NCBI GenBank assembly: GCA_902729315.2
Contig: LR746271.1
Span: 2,998,001 to 3,062,000 of the forward strand
Origin: Spirodela intermedia
Taxonomy: Eukaryota; Streptophyta; Magnoliopsida; Alismatales; Araceae
Direction of reading: 5' to 3'
DNA length: 64,000 nucleotides
Shown here: piece by piece, positions 1 to 15,747 of the stretch
Layout: each line of letters starts with the position of its first letter
How positions within the stretch are numbered: the stretch's first letter is position 1
Notes under the pieces: model-generated
Databases searched by the model: none
Seen by the model: only the letters and a program-made list of their open reading frames with translations
What the model was told of the DNA's origin: nothing
Position numbers and translations under genes: made by a program

Positions 1-1102
1 TTCTGCACCCTCCGACTGTCGCAACTTTCTTGGAGATTCCAGAAGAAGCGATGTCGTGCGTCAATTGCCCGCCAGTGCATCGAAGCCTTCCACAGCTGGG
101 GATTTCGTCAAAACCCCTTTTATTTAGAATACCCCTTTATTACACTAAAATAAACCCGCAACCATGCATATACTTAATGTCGGTATTGTCCTATTTTTTA
201 TTTACTTGAAATCATTTTCCCATATTCTTGAATGTTAAATATTAATGAATTTGTATTTTATTTATTGCTATAATCTATTCATGTTTATAAGTTATTTAAA
301 ATTAAACATTAAAAAAGAAAATGCTCAAGATTAGGATGTGAAATCGTCACACAAGGTGGGCAGACCACTGGCAGTCTAAGCCATTGAACCTGACCAACGG
401 CCAAATTGACTGAGGAAATGTCATAATCGTAATTAGATTAGCCTCAGCTAGTCTAAGCGGGACTTAGCAGAGATGGATTAGAGCCAAAGTCAAATGGGCC
501 AGGAACTTTTTGACTTGGGTCGAATCCAAAAGGTTCAAGCCGGACCAATCACCGATCCAGATTCGTGCCCAAAATCAGGTCAATTGACCAAAAATAAACG
601 AATTGCATGCGGATTCAGGGCCAAATTCTGGCTGATCCAGCAGAACCTAGGAGTGCACTTTTGTGGGTCGGTCCAAGCCCTTAAATCCCTCTTAGACGGA
701 ATGCATTTAAATTCAATGGCCCAATCTTAGCTCTTAGCTCCCAAAATCGTGTGCATAAGTGTTGACTACAGAAGAAGCTTCTCTTCAGTATGTCAAGGGG
801 TACATACGTATTGGCTTCAGAAGAGGCTTCTCACGTTTAAGTCAACGTGCACATCGAGTGGGGCAACTTCTGACGTCTGTCTCAAGAGCACGGCAGTCAA
901 TAAACCCTGAGGGAACACGAACACCTCACGAAGGCATCATTTTCGGACACACCAAGTTCTACGTGGTTAACGACACAAAACCTCACCACCTAGCAAAAAA
1001 ACACAGAATCGGCGGCAATAACGGAAACAAGAAGCATCTCACGGAGGTCGGGCCATCTCCGGTGAGCTCCAACGTCGAAGCGGTGCTTCTCGCCCGCTGA
1101 TC
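1..1102. other. Intergenic, no gene recognised
   Basis: The first 350 bases are AT-rich. From about 360 to 1000 the composition is more balanced, with short open frames that match no family I know. Around 765-835 two similar stretches built on AGAAG-GCTTCTC lie about 50 bases apart. I see no gene here. The stretch just before 1103 probably holds the 3' UTR of the minus-strand ankyrin gene. Confidence 0.5.
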
Positions 1103-3215
1103 TCAGGCAGGCGAACGCGCCGGTCGCCTGAAGAAGCTGCTCGACCGCCGCCCGTCGCGGGGATCTGGCACCGCCAGCCCCTGCGCCCCGAAGCACAGGT
1201 ACCTATTCACCAGCCTCGTTTTCAGGGAACCCAGCCCCTGGGAGGCAGAGGACCCGCCGCCGGGGGTGGTGGCCGGTGTGCCGTTGACGGATGAAGATTT
1301 TGAGCAGGAGGGCGGCGCGTTGGCCTCGTCTTCGAAGCAGACGCCTTTCTGCTGGTCCGAGTGGGCAGAGGCCGACGACCTCGAGACGGAGTACGCCGGC
1401 GAACTCTGCGGCGTCGTGCCGTCGGCGAGCTTCTCCTTCGTCGATGGGCTCGGCCCGGGGGCGAGCACCCTCTTGTTGGCATGAAGGGACGGCGCCGCCG
1501 GCTGGGAGAACCTCTGCCGGAGGGGCGTCCGGAAGCCCGAGGAGTCGTCGTCTCCCGACTCCCCAACAGCAACCTCTCCGGCCTTCCTCGCCTTCCGGCG
1601 AGGCCACGTGAACAGGAACTTGAGGTGCTTCGCCGCGGAGTGGACTGAGCTCCGCGTCTTCTTCTCCTTGTTCCCGGCGGAAGAGCCACCACTGCTACCG
1701 GCACTGGAGGGCTCGCTCGAGCAGGAACTGGACCTCCGGCTCCCCCCGTCGCCGGCGTCCGAGCCTCCGAGACCCGTGAAGAGGAACATCTCCCCGTCGG
1801 GTATCCTGAACGCGGTCCCCGGGCTGCAAGGAAACCCACCGAGCTGCCGCCGACCCTTCAATTGAGAAGAAGAAGAAGATGAAGAAGCCGCCACCGCCGC
1901 CGGCCGGAGCGAGCTCGACACCCCTCCGGCGGAGGCCACCCGCCGGATCAGAATCTCCGTCGACGCCGACCTCGGGCGCCGCCGGAGGAGATCCAACGCC
2001 GTCGACCCGTCGACGTCCTGGACGTTCAGGTCGATGGAGGGGACGGCGACCAGCAGCTCAACCAGCTCGGCAGGCACGTCTCCGGCTACCGCCAAGTGGA
2101 GGGCCGTCCTCCCATCGCCGTTCCTGGCGTTCAGCATCTCCTCGAGGTTCACCAGGTCGCCGGCGGCCAGCCGCCGGACGAGCTCCAACTGCCGGTCCAG
2201 CCGCCGGAAGCCGGAGGTCCTGAAGCCGGCCACCGCCAGGTGGAGGATTGTGTCCCCGCCGTTGTTGGTCGAGGCGGCGCTCGACGGTGACGCCGCCATC
2301 AGCGCTTCCAGAACCGGCAGCTGGCCTCGGAACGCCGCCACATGCAGCGCTGTGTTCCCTTCGTAGTCTCTGGAATCGACGATGTCCAGGGACGGCACGA
2401 GCCCCTTCACCACCTGCGCCGCCGATGAGCAAACCCCCCGATCACAACCACCACCTCGAACCCAGATCGGTCTGACTCCTCATGGAGGAAAAAAAAAGAC
2501 TCACCTCGACCTGGCCCCTGCCGGCGGCAGCGTGCAAGACACTGGAGCCATGGACGTCTCTGAACTCGAGGGGATCAGAGGAGGTGGAGAGAAGCTCGAG
2601 GAGGATCTCCAGGTTGCCCCCTCGGGCGGCGGCGTGAGCGGCCCGGTTCACCATTTCCCACCTGAAAGCCAAGATGTTGTCCCCAGGGCTCTCCTGCAAC
2701 GGCCAGGCGGCGCCGCCGGGGGGGCACCTCGGGGAGACGGCGAAATCCAGGAGAAGCCGGAAGACCTCAGAGCTCTTGCTCCTCGCGGCGGCGTAGAGTA
2801 TGTCCGAGACGCCGTACTCGCCCTCGCCGAAAACCAGGAGGGGGTCTCTGTCCAGCAGTTCCCGGAGGAATCTCATGTCGCCGGCGGAGGCGGCGCTGTA
2901 CATGAGCCAGCCGCCGTAGCCGGCGCGAATCAGGGAGTTCTTTCCGTTCTTGGTTTCGCACTCGAGAAGGAGGCTCCGGGCGACCTCGGAGCGGCAGCGG
3001 GCGGCGGCGGCGAAGCGGGCGTCGTCGTCCCAGACAGTCTCGAGACGGCGGATCCGGCGGAGGGAGGTGAGCTTGATCAGGAGGTTGTTGTCGATGTGGA
3101 GGAGCTCGCGGACGAGATCGTAGTGCCCATTGGCTGCGGCCCAGTCGATGGGCGAGGCGTACCACCACTGGTCGCCGGTGCTCTCCCACCGGAGAGGCAG
3201 GTAGGAATCACCCAT
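1103..3215 (-). CDS. Ankyrin-repeat family protein
   Basis: Two exons, 3215-2505 and 2413-1103, separated by a 91-bp GT-AG intron in phase 0, give 673 aa. The opening PLRWESTGDQWWYASPIDWA is the signature of a plant-specific ankyrin family of unknown function. About nine ankyrin units follow, for example SSVLHAAAGRGQ (which crosses the intron), NTALHVAAFRGQ, DTILHLAVAGF and RTALHLAVAGD, ending near residue 370. The last 300 residues are low-complexity, rich in Ser, Arg and Gly, with a conserved NRYLCFGAQGLAV near the end. There is no transmembrane segment, so unlike ACD6-type proteins this is probably a soluble scaffold. The ATG is the first in frame and sits exactly at the family's conserved N-terminus. 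Exon GC is very high, which creates long shadow frames on both strands. Confidence 0.88.
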
Positions 3216-6058
3216 CGCCGTAAAGGCGAAACGCGACGGGAAGAATTATCGGCAGAAGACGATGGGGAATGTAGAAGGTGGAGACCACAGAAATCTCAAA
3301 TCCGGAGCAGGGAAAACCCAGATTTCGAAACCACGAGGCACCGACGGATCAGCCGGAGAAATGCGAAACTATCCAGCGATCAGAGACGATGATGAAGAAG
3401 AAGAACTGTCCAGGAGACCCTAGATTGATGAGATTCAAGAAATCGGGAAGCCTAGTGCCCGGGATTTGAGGCACGCGCTACACAGCACAGACGGCGGCAG
3501 CGTATTCCGGTGGGGAAGAAAAAGGAACCACTCGAAGGGACGAAGGGGGGGCGGGGACCCATGAATCTCCAAGGAACAAGGAAGGGAAACACGGAGGGCG
3601 ACGGCGGGGGCTCTGCAACTGGGAGTCCCTCACCGGCTCCCGGGGAGGAAAAGAATGAGGGCCATTAGGGACAGGTAGGAAGGGAGGAGTGGAAGGCGCA
3701 ACCAGGTTACTCGACGGCGGCGCCCCAGCGGAGGTCTGGTCTGCAGACAGTGACGTCGACGCCTATCCAGAACGAACAAGAAGAGCAGGATAAGTATGAG
3801 GAGGTACCGGAAGAGGTTTACTGCGGAGGGGTAGAAGACGCCATGTGAGCAGAGCTCAGGGGGAGGGAGGTAGGGAGGGGGGGAGATGGTGCGCTCTGAA
3901 GATGATGAGGGCGAGTTCTCGCCCACTCCAACTCCAGGTCTGCAACCTCACCAGCACCAGCAATAGCTTGTCGTGATGGGCGAGTACACTGTCCGCGATT
4001 GAGATTCCCAGGGCCACGTGAAGATGGCCATCATGGACCTTAATTATAATAGTAAAGAAGGAGTATTTATTAAAGCTGAGCATGTCACGTCGGCAACCCC
4101 ACTGGCTTACATTTTTTATCCGAAACAAATAACACTCGTTCTTAATTTTATTGAACCCATTTTAATCCGAAATGTATAGTTGTCAGCTTTTTGGGTCGCA
4201 TATTCTCTGCAAGGCTTTTTCTCGGAAATAAAAATAAATATATGATTATTAACGAATTTATTTCGACCCTTTTTAAAAAGTTTCAAACTTTCAAGACCAA
4301 GACTCAAAAATGTTTGTTAAAATCATATATTTAGTCTTGCAGTCGTGTTTTTAAAATAAAATTTAATCTGTTTATCAAGATAAGGCTCCACATGAAGCAT
4401 TCCACCATTTATCTTAAATATGATAAATATTAAATACTTCTTAATGCAGAGCATGTCTATTGCAGACCTTTTTTTTTCAACTTCACTTATTTATTCAATA
4501 ATAAATTTATAAAACCATACTTCGGTGGCCACATTTTTTATGTATAATTTAAAGTTCCCAACTTATTGGATTGGTTGTTCTTTGCAAGGCCCTTGCTCAA
4601 AACAAAATATATTATTTTAACAAGATTATTTTGTCCCAATAAGTAAAGATCAACAAAATAAATACTCATGTACTATAAAGAAGAATTATTTAATAAAAAT
4701 GAGACTCTGATTTTTCATCATTATTTAAAAATTATATTATTCTTATTTATTAAAATATAATTCATCATGTAAAATGTTACCATATAGCTTAAGTATATTA
4801 AAGATTAGTATACTAGTGCAAATCGTATCACTTCCCCAACCCCACTATTTTCCTTCCAATTTCATTTTTTATGGAAAAAATATAATTTTTATGATTTCAT
4901 TTCAATATTTCCTTCAAATATAATAACTTTATCAATAATAGCAGAAAAATGAAATAAGAAACATAATTTTAATGGTTTTACTTCGAACCATTATTTTCAA
5001 TGCTTCCAGATTAAAACCCATTAAATGATTTCGCATTAAACTGGTTCTATCCAAAATCTATTAAAATTTAGAGCTTAAATGAAACAATTTTCATGTTAAC
5101 ACTAAGCGTGAGGTTTGTAGCATTGGATGGGATAGGAAAATCAATTGTACCTTTTAATCGATTTGGAAAAGTCCCAATTCGGATTTTAAAAAAATAACAA
5201 TATAAAAAGGTAAAATTTACGAGAGACACGTCTTACCAAGTTTGTTAATTAATGGTATGAAAACTATTATGTATCAAGCAAAAACTTTCTACACACACAC
5301 ACATATATTATACACTGCTTCGTGTGAGGGCAGGTACGTGGGGCGGTGGCCGATCTGATGCTGCGTATGATGGGTGGGGGTCCACCGAGGAAAGTTAGAG
5401 CGCCGGTAAGTAGATCCAACCGGCCTTATTGGGCCCACACGTTTTATTGGGCTGGTTACAATGGGCTCTATGTCAGCCCGGGCCGGCCGGGTTTAAAATG
5501 TCGGTCCGCCGACCGAATCCTACATCGCATTGGCCGGAAAAATTTACATACACGCTGTCCTCTTCCTCCACGTGTAAGAAGCCAAACACTCTCACGCATT
5601 CGTGCGTCGCTGCGCCATGTAGGTGATATGGGGCCCTTAGAATTCAACGAATCAGATACGGTGTTTTGGCGATAACGTGACGCTTCGAGGCGTAATACGG
5701 TGCATGACTTCATCCCGCTGAGCCCCACACATTGTCGGAGAGAGCCTCCGCTGGGTACAAGTTGAGTCGGAGGATCTTCGTGTGCCACCTGGACAGAAAC
5801 CTGCTACGACATAACACTCACCCTCCCCCGTGCTCTCCAACCCTGTCTCGTCGTCACGCCATCAGCCTGCTCTCGTTTCCTCTCTTAGACGGCATCTCCA
5901 TCGTCTCAGTTACTCTGCTAGTCCGAACGACTCTCTCTCTCCCTCTCTCTCTCTCGCTGGCTCTCTGGGTCGCTGGTTCGCTGGCTTTGGTTATATGGAG
6001 CTTTACTGACTTCGCTTTTTTTGTTTTGTTTTTTCTGTATGCTTGCTGGATGTTGCAG
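3216..6058. other. Intergenic: ankyrin-gene promoter side and leader of the GAPDH pseudogene
   Basis: 3216-4000 is purine-rich and GC-moderate, and fits the 5' UTR and promoter of the minus-strand ankyrin gene. 4100-5300 is AT-rich and I see nothing in it. From 5330 composition rises again. 5800-6000 is strongly CT-rich and holds a CTCTCT run, like the untranslated leader and first intron of a plant cytosolic GAPDH gene. I found no credible starting exon (ATG-GC) for that gene. Confidence 0.45.
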
Positions 6059-8955
<2,897 letters not shown>

Positions 8956-9632
8956 GTCCAGACTCCCCTCCCGTATATATAAAGTCCATATAAAGAAATA
9001 GATACATTGACGGGCCGGATGGGCCAGGTCGTTGTGAGACCCAGCCCGGCCCGACCAGGATAGCCACATGCCCAAACTGCAGGGGTCGGCCAAGGGCGAA
9101 TGCTAGATCCATAGCCACATGGGAAGTGCAGGGGTGGCCATGTGGCAGGGAACATGGATTTGCAGGTTGAACATCCCCAAAGCCGGCCCGGCTTTGAAGC
9201 GTGTTTGGTCCCTTGCCACCTCTGGTTACATTGCACATTCAATATCAAGTAAATTGAGATGACAATGTGAAACACATTCTGTCTTTGATGTCAGATTTAC
9301 GGTGGTAGATCTGAATATTTACAGCTTGGATGCCCATGGAGGAAGAATGACGAAGGCATTGGTTCAAAGATCTATAAATGAAAGCTCTAATTTCAATGCC
9401 AGACCTGGATGAGAGAGAATGAGGAAGACATTTGAAAGATCGAGGATCGCAGGCGATCCCCAGATACAATTCAAACCCAAAAAATAAGGGAAGGAAAGTC
9501 AACACAAAGGCACTGGTGGTCCAGGGATAAAAGCCCATGTCAAGTTCACCAAGGGAATCTTCCATACAAGGATTTATATGGTTTACATATATATATATAT
9601 CTATCTGGCTTTAAATCAGCAAGGAATCTTAC
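8956..9632. other. Spacer between two gene fossils
   Basis: 9000-9240 is GC-richer, with repeated GGCCCGGCC-like words. 9240-9630 is balanced. Short minus-strand frames here do not match the missing C-terminal exons of the CREG-like relic or of GAPDH. Confidence 0.4.
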
Positions 9633-10560
9633 CTTTCCAGTAAGGGTAAGCTTTGCACATGTGCGATTCTCTGGATCTGCCCCACCACAAGATCCAACAG
9701 CAGGGTATTCACCGACTGTGAATGAAACCACATTTCTGCAATTTCATTACGAGTAACACATCAGAAAGCACTGTTCTTCAGGAAATTCTACTCTGCTATT
9801 ATTCTTCAGCATGTCAAGATTACCCGAATGGGGTTCCTTGTAGATCAAGCTGATATTGTGCTGCAGAAGGAAAAAAAGAAGGAAGGTTCAAGATTCACAG
9901 TGGATGCACTATTGATCTTACCTAATTACTAGTACCCACAAGAATGCAAGATTCACAGTGAAAGTTTGTTCCCAAATTTTTTCAAAGGAATGGATGGAAG
10001 GAAAAAAAAACTGAGTTTTTTTACATCAAGAAGGAAATGAGATAGTAAAATGGTAAAATGAGGGGGGAACACACTTAATCAGATGAATAAACGCTAGTGG
10101 AATGTAAACGACAGTTAATAGATACGTAGTATGTATGAGAAGGGAAGATAGAGGCAAGAGAGAAAATGATCATAGGACGAAGGTTCAAAAACGCTTTGAG
10201 AAAAATCACAAAGAACCGCAAGAATCCACATAATCATCCCCCAATCGTGACGCCTGAAGGTAAAAAAATCAGATACAACGGATTGTGTTTACTAAGTTTT
10301 ATCACTTAAAAGTAAATATGATTTCATTAATTCTGAAGATCCTAACTCAGAGTGAAATTGAAAGCCTAAGAGTATCGCCAAATGAGAAATGGAGAAGACC
10401 ACAGAAAAGTTTTCTGCGGCCGTTTCAAGTCAAGCACAACCAAACACCATAGTTGGAAACAGAAGCTCACCTGAGGCACCCCGAGAGTTTTGCGTGGCAA
10501 GCCACCAGGCAGTGGCGGCAGCAGGAACTCGGGGCATTGGTGGCATTGGGGATAGTGGTT
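9633..10560 (-). pseudogene. CREG-like (FMN-binding split-barrel) gene remnant
   Basis: Three minus-strand blocks match the plant CREG / pyridoxamine-5'-phosphate-oxidase-like family. About 10560-10471 reads AAATAWWLATQNSRGAS (the family has AAATARWLV-QN-WGVLS). 9860-9824 reads LDLQGTPFG. 9735-9633 reads NVVSFTVGEYPAVGSC then DPENRTCAKLTLTGK. Splice signals flank each block and the GGA codon splits cleanly across the second intron. The copy is broken. The first block has lost a base near its donor and the second has gained one, scrambling the conserved VLSTIS segment. About 40 residues normally present between VVSF and FTVSEYP are deleted. The N-terminal signal region and the C-terminal exons were not found. 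Calling it non-functional is inference from these lesions; an alternatively spliced live gene is unlikely. Confidence 0.72.
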
Positions 10561-13392
10561 GTTCGTGGCATATGAAACAAGGATGTGTTAATTAATATAG
10601 CCTAATCAAAACTTGATCTCACTCAACTTGGTTAAAGGATCACCAAAGGTAAAGATGAGTTAAATTTTGTATGAGATAGTTGTATAAAAGGGAGGCAAAC
10701 TAAATAATCCTTCAAATCTTAAGTTCACATCACTTCAAAGGGAGGCAACCATTAGAATTTCTATGCATATTTATTTAGACATACTATGATGGCAAGTCTT
10801 GGTGGAAAACATTCTTTTTTTGTAATCATTGATTATTACTAATGATACACATGGACGTATTTTTTAGTCTCCAAGGACAAATTTTTCATGTTTTATAAAA
10901 TTCAAAATGAATTAAAATTAGAAAACTGTACCATAACAAAATGTAGTACGAAAATTTAAGTTTGTTGAAATTTTGTGATAAAAACAAAATGGAGTAGTGG
11001 AACAGAAAAATAGATCTTTATTGGATATTTAGGACCATATTAGCTAAAAGCAACTTACCTAAATACTTTTGGGTAGAAGATATAAATATTATTGGATGTG
11101 TTATGAATTTGCCACTAATATTAGACCCAAAATTAGAAAAATCCCATAGGAATTCTTAAAGAATAGAAAACCAATTGTCGCATAATTTAAACATTTTGGA
11201 TACAAATATTTCATGTTGAACAATAATAATGAGGACAATCTTGAAAATTTTGATCTTAGAGGTGATGAAGTCATTTTTCTCAAATATTCATAAAAGTCTA
11301 AAGGTGATAGGATAAAAAATAGAAGAACTATGACAGTAGAAACATCTATTCATGTGAAGTTCATAAAAAATCCAAATCAGTAACAAGTCGACATGATATC
11401 TCTGATTTATCATGAATCTTACATCACATGAATTGAATTAGAGAATATTGGTCAGTTGATGTATTTTTATAATAACGAGCTAATACTTTTGTGGCAAAAT
11501 TTAGGTTGTAGATATGAACTTTCAAATAATCAGTGGAAGGCTGAAGAGGAGGAATTCAACCCTCCAGTCAAATTGCCAAAATCTCAAGCTCAAATTTTTA
11601 TATGAATTTAATAATATGCATGAAATTAAAGTGTCGCTCAAAAATTTCATGTGTTCTCTTTATGTTCATCCGACACAAGCCCCGCACTTAATCTTCACAA
11701 GCTCCGAGCGCCGCCACCTTCAGCCGCAGCTTCTTCACCAGCCTGAACCCCGAGCTTCGTGGCCGCCTCAGTTCTTGCGCAGGGACCATCAGCTCCGTCA
11801 CCATTGGCGGCGTCGGGGCCACCCTCCCAAGCTCCCTCCCTCCGCAATTCATGGAACCTCACAATGACCGAACCCGTCCCCGGCACTATGAGCTACAGAG
11901 ATGGAAGAGATTCACGTCTGAGAAATATTTCTGAACTATTTTTTTTATCTCTCACCTCACACAAATCATGTTAACGAAGTAGACATTCAGTTCTAAACAT
12001 CATATAATTTATCTTTGCCCTCTTTTTTTTCTTCCAAGTGTTTTAGTTTTTCATGATGGATGTAAACTTTATGCGATCATTTAACCATTTATCGATCATA
12101 ATTCGTCACGAATCATCGGTTGCTTGGTTTATATGTTTCAAATAATTAACTGGAGGTTTAGTTATTTGGAGGTGAGGAAGTATCATCATTCTGTAGAGAC
12201 GTGCCAACTACAAGTACCCATACTTCACGGACAGCAGTGCAACTTTGAGAACAGCTCGGAGTCAGAATCCACCTCAGCTACCAGAACCGAAACTGAGCAA
12301 GAAGGGAACTCAACTTCCCTGGATGGATTGCCCTCTGTAGATAGACCCGCCAGTGCCGGTCTGCCGGATTGGCCTGTGCTGGTCTCAGTTGAGTCTTCTT
12401 ATCTGGTTCTTTGCACCAAGAAATTATACCTGCCGTATAATTTTATGAAAAAGACGACTACTCTGATCATATAAATTTGTCTCCGTCATTGACTTTGACT
12501 TTCTCTGTTAGGAGATCGCGCGTGGTTGACCTCATCCGCCACATGGCCTCCACCCACCCAGTGAAGGGGAGAGAGGGAGAGAGAGAGAGAGAGAGAGGGT
12601 CGTCGGGTGCTGTTCTCCTCGGCTCTTTTTTGTTTCGCTCTCATATTCTGGAAAAGTAGGACCCTTTTGCTGGATTAGGGTACTATTTGTGTTTCTCTCT
12701 CTACTCTCTCTACTCTCTGAGACTGCAAATCGACTCTTCTGTCTTCCTTCTCTCATTTCTCCTATCTAGATAGAGTCCTACCCACCCACCCCCATCCCTC
12801 CCCCCTCTCGATCTCCACTTCCTCTTTCATCACATCCCAGCTACGACTGTTCTCCCTCTCTCTCTCTCGCTACGTTCCCTCTCTATCAGTATTCCGGGCT
12901 TTTTAGAGGGCCCATTTGAAGCCCGCATACATACGATTCTCCATAGAATCAATTCCGAGATTCGTGGGGTGATAATTGATGCATATACCTCTCGTGACAG
13001 CCATCTACGAAAATTCCCCAATCCCGCGAATAACCTTACCTCTTTAGTTACCAGATGAACAGATGGAATGACCTCACCGCACCGTATGTATCAGGTCACC
13101 GCGATACCAAGAGGAAAATTCAAACAAGCTGACCGTTGGAGGCCAGAACCGGGAAGAAATAGCCGTTGCGCTTCTCGTCTTCTAGGAGCTTCCGTTCCTC
13201 GTACTCTTCGTCCCTGCTTCATCCTCCTCCTCTTCCTCCTCCTTTCTGTTCCCCCTTCTGGCATCAGATCTCCTCCTCCGTCCATCCTTCGTCCTCTCTC
13301 CTTCATCAAAAACCATCCGCCGCTCGCTCGATCAAACCAGAGCACGCAGAAAATCCCCCAGAGAGGAGGTGATCCAAGGTGAAGCAGGAAAG
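10561..13392. other. Intergenic: AT-rich spacer, two unassigned coding-like stretches, MAD2 leader
   Basis: 10600-11500 is AT-rich and holds nothing I recognise. 11694-11933 (+) is a GC-rich open stretch reading FSRSFFTSLNPELRGRL. 12150-12400 (+) reads NSTSLDGLPSVDRPASAGL. Both end near possible donor sites and look like diverged exons, but I cannot assign a family. 12480-13390 is pyrimidine-rich, with a GA run at about 12568-12598 and CT runs near 12690 and 12855. It probably serves as the promoter and leader of the downstream MAD2 gene. Confidence 0.4.
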
Positions 13393-14477
13393 ATGGCATC
13401 AAGAACCGTGACCAAAGACATCATCACCCTTAAGGGCTCCGCCGCCATTGTCAGCGAGTTCTTCGGTTCTCTCTCTCTCTCTCTCTCTCTCTTCTCCGTT
13501 CCTCTTCTCCGTTCTCGATTCCTTCTAATCACTGCTTGATTTCCTTCACTGTTCGTCTCGTATTGGTGCTCGCGGAATAAAGGTTATGCGGCGAACAGGT
13601 AAGATGAATCATGAATCCGTTTCCACTCCTCCTTGTCCTCTTCGATCCGATTCTAACAACGGCGTGAATCTCATCGAGCAGCATCCTCTACAATCGCGGG
13701 GTCTATCCAGAGGAGTCATTCGCCAAGGTGAAGAAATACGGTCTGCCGATGCTGCTCACCCAGGACGACGGTGTCAAGTCCTTCCTTACCTCTCTCACCA
13801 CGCAGTTATCCGGTAGGGTTTCCCCTCAAACAAGAGTCTCCCGATTAGCCTCCGCCCCTTCCTCCGGGACGATTATCTGACGAGTTCTATCCATGGCAGA
13901 ATGGCTGGAGAACGGAAAGTTGCAGAGGATCGTCCTCGTGATCATGAGCAAGGCCACCTCCGAGGTACTGGAGAGGTGGAATTTCAGCGTGGAGACAGAT
14001 GGAGAGGTCGTTGAGACGGGGTGACGACAGATATAACCAACCCCCTCCTCTGCTAGGGTTAGTTTTTTCTCCTGAGAAATTTTCTTACGGGGGTTGTTGG
14101 TGGTGGATGTGGATTGTTTTCTTCAGGGTCCCGAGAGAGAAGAGTGACAAGGAGATAATGAGGGAGATCCAGGTGATAATGAGGCAGATCGCCTCCTGCG
14201 TCACTTACCTGCCGTGCCTCGACGAGCCCTGTAAACCCCAAACCCTCCTTCCTGATAACAGCCCTGTAAATCCCAGTGGTGGCAGATTCTCCACTGAAAC
14301 TGCCGCAATGAGGAGTTCCTCATCTTCCCGTGGATGATGTTTCAGGTGTGTTCGATGTACTGGCCTACACGGACAAGGACATGCCCGTCCCCTTCACCTG
14401 GATCGAGAGCGACGCCAAGCTGATAAAAAACCCGCAGATGGTCAAGCTTCATTCCTTCGACACTAAGGTCAGTTGCT

Positions 14478-14513
<36 letters not shown>

Positions 14514-14592
14514 ACTACTGCCTCCGTTCGCGCAGATTCACAAGGTGAACACGCTTGTTTCTTTCAAGAACGACGAATGGGACGAGGAGTAG
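13393..14592 (+). CDS. MAD2: Mitotic spindle checkpoint protein MAD2
   Basis: Seven exons: 13393-13465, 13583-13598, 13682-13812, 13900-14020, 14127-14230, 14346-14467 and 14536-14592. They sum to 624 bp, giving 207 aa, the normal MAD2 length. The product is one HORMA domain, starting TVTKDIITLKGSAAIVSEFF and running through NSILYNRGVYPEESF, ERWNFSVETDGE and EKSDKEIMREIQ. The C-terminal safety-belt segment includes FTWIESDAKLIKNPQMVKLH and ends NDEWDEE. MAD2 binds CDC20 and MAD1 at unattached kinetochores and restrains the anaphase-promoting complex. All introns are GT-AG and all phases close. Exon 2 is only 16 bp. CT repeats follow the donors of introns 1 and 6. The start is fixed by the family N-terminus. 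Confidence 0.96.
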
Positions 14593-15237
14593 ACCAGCCC
14601 ACTGTCTATAGAATCGGAAAGGTGGCAGACGGCGATGGGGGGGACGGGGCGTACTTCGTGTGAATTGTGCATTCACAACTCTCGTGGGGATCTGCTCTTA
14701 CAGTCTCCTCTCCCTCTCTCTCTCTATCTCAACGAAGACTCTTTGAAATGCACCAAAGGTTTCATTCTTGAACGATTTTGACAGCTCATAGTCTGTAAAT
14801 CTCCTTCCGACAAGGTCCAAGGAGGCGGCGGAGCCGCCCTTTCGCCGGCGGTCGTCTTTCCTGTTGTCTCTTAATTTTCATGCACCATCAACCTTGAAAT
14901 CATACGCATTAAGACACTAAAAAAAAGGGGGTAACAAATTACTTAATCTATGTCAAAAAATTCCAGGGAGGAAAAAAGCCCTCCCTTTTTCAGTGTGCAT
15001 ATGTGGATGCCTTCGTACCCAGATTCTTCTATGATCTTCTCACATGCTTGCTTTTGGGTCTTCATTGAGATATGGTGGCTTATAAACCCACTTTTAATCT
15101 CAGATGAAATTATTATCGCCGGAAAATCAGATCAACTGTTATTTAAAAAAAATTAAAATGTCAAACTCCGATATCGGCAGAAATATGAGCTTCTTTTGTG
15201 CAGTGTGCATCGGATTTTGACGCCTCAAAACGTTGTA

Positions 15238-15268
<31 letters not shown>

Positions 15269-15747
15269 ACTCCCCAGCCCCCCCCAGATGCGGGTTTCTC
15301 TCTGCGAGCGGACTTCTACGCTTATATTTTTCTGAATTTTCGACCGCTCTTCTGGTGTGTGTTTGGATAAAAACACAAACTTTGGAATTTCGCGAGATTT
15401 CTGAACAAAACGTGCAGATGGCAGAGGTGCTGGGCAAGGATTTCACGTAGCGTGAAGAGGGCGGCCCCATACTTGGTAAAACTGAAAATATCCTAGTTCA
15501 ACATAATCATTCACCACTAAAGCTACATAATTATTACAGCCAAGGTTGATCCAATCCCCCATGCTGCTTGCTCATCATATGCCTGCCGCCCCTGGAATTT
15601 CATCTGGTTCAGATGCAGCACTCCAGCGAGGGGGAGACGGCAATCTGGTCCATCTTTTATTGCCACAAAGTCAACTGCGGTCAACGGCAGTCCTCCCTGT
15701 TCCCCCGTGGAACGAAGGATATCCCTGAGGCTCACTCAGCATTCCAT
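14593..15747. other. Convergent spacer between MAD2 and G6PDH
   Basis: MAD2 (+) and G6PDH (-) end towards each other, so both 3' UTRs lie here. A CT run occupies about 15238-15264. A short frame around 15417-15450 reads MAEVLGKDFT but has no context. I see no gene. Confidence 0.5.

Noticed and set aside
1203-3392. Long open frames of 110-336 codons on both strands across the ankyrin gene
   Set aside because: They overlap the clear ankyrin exons in other frames, have Arg/Pro/Gly-rich composition from high GC, and match no family.
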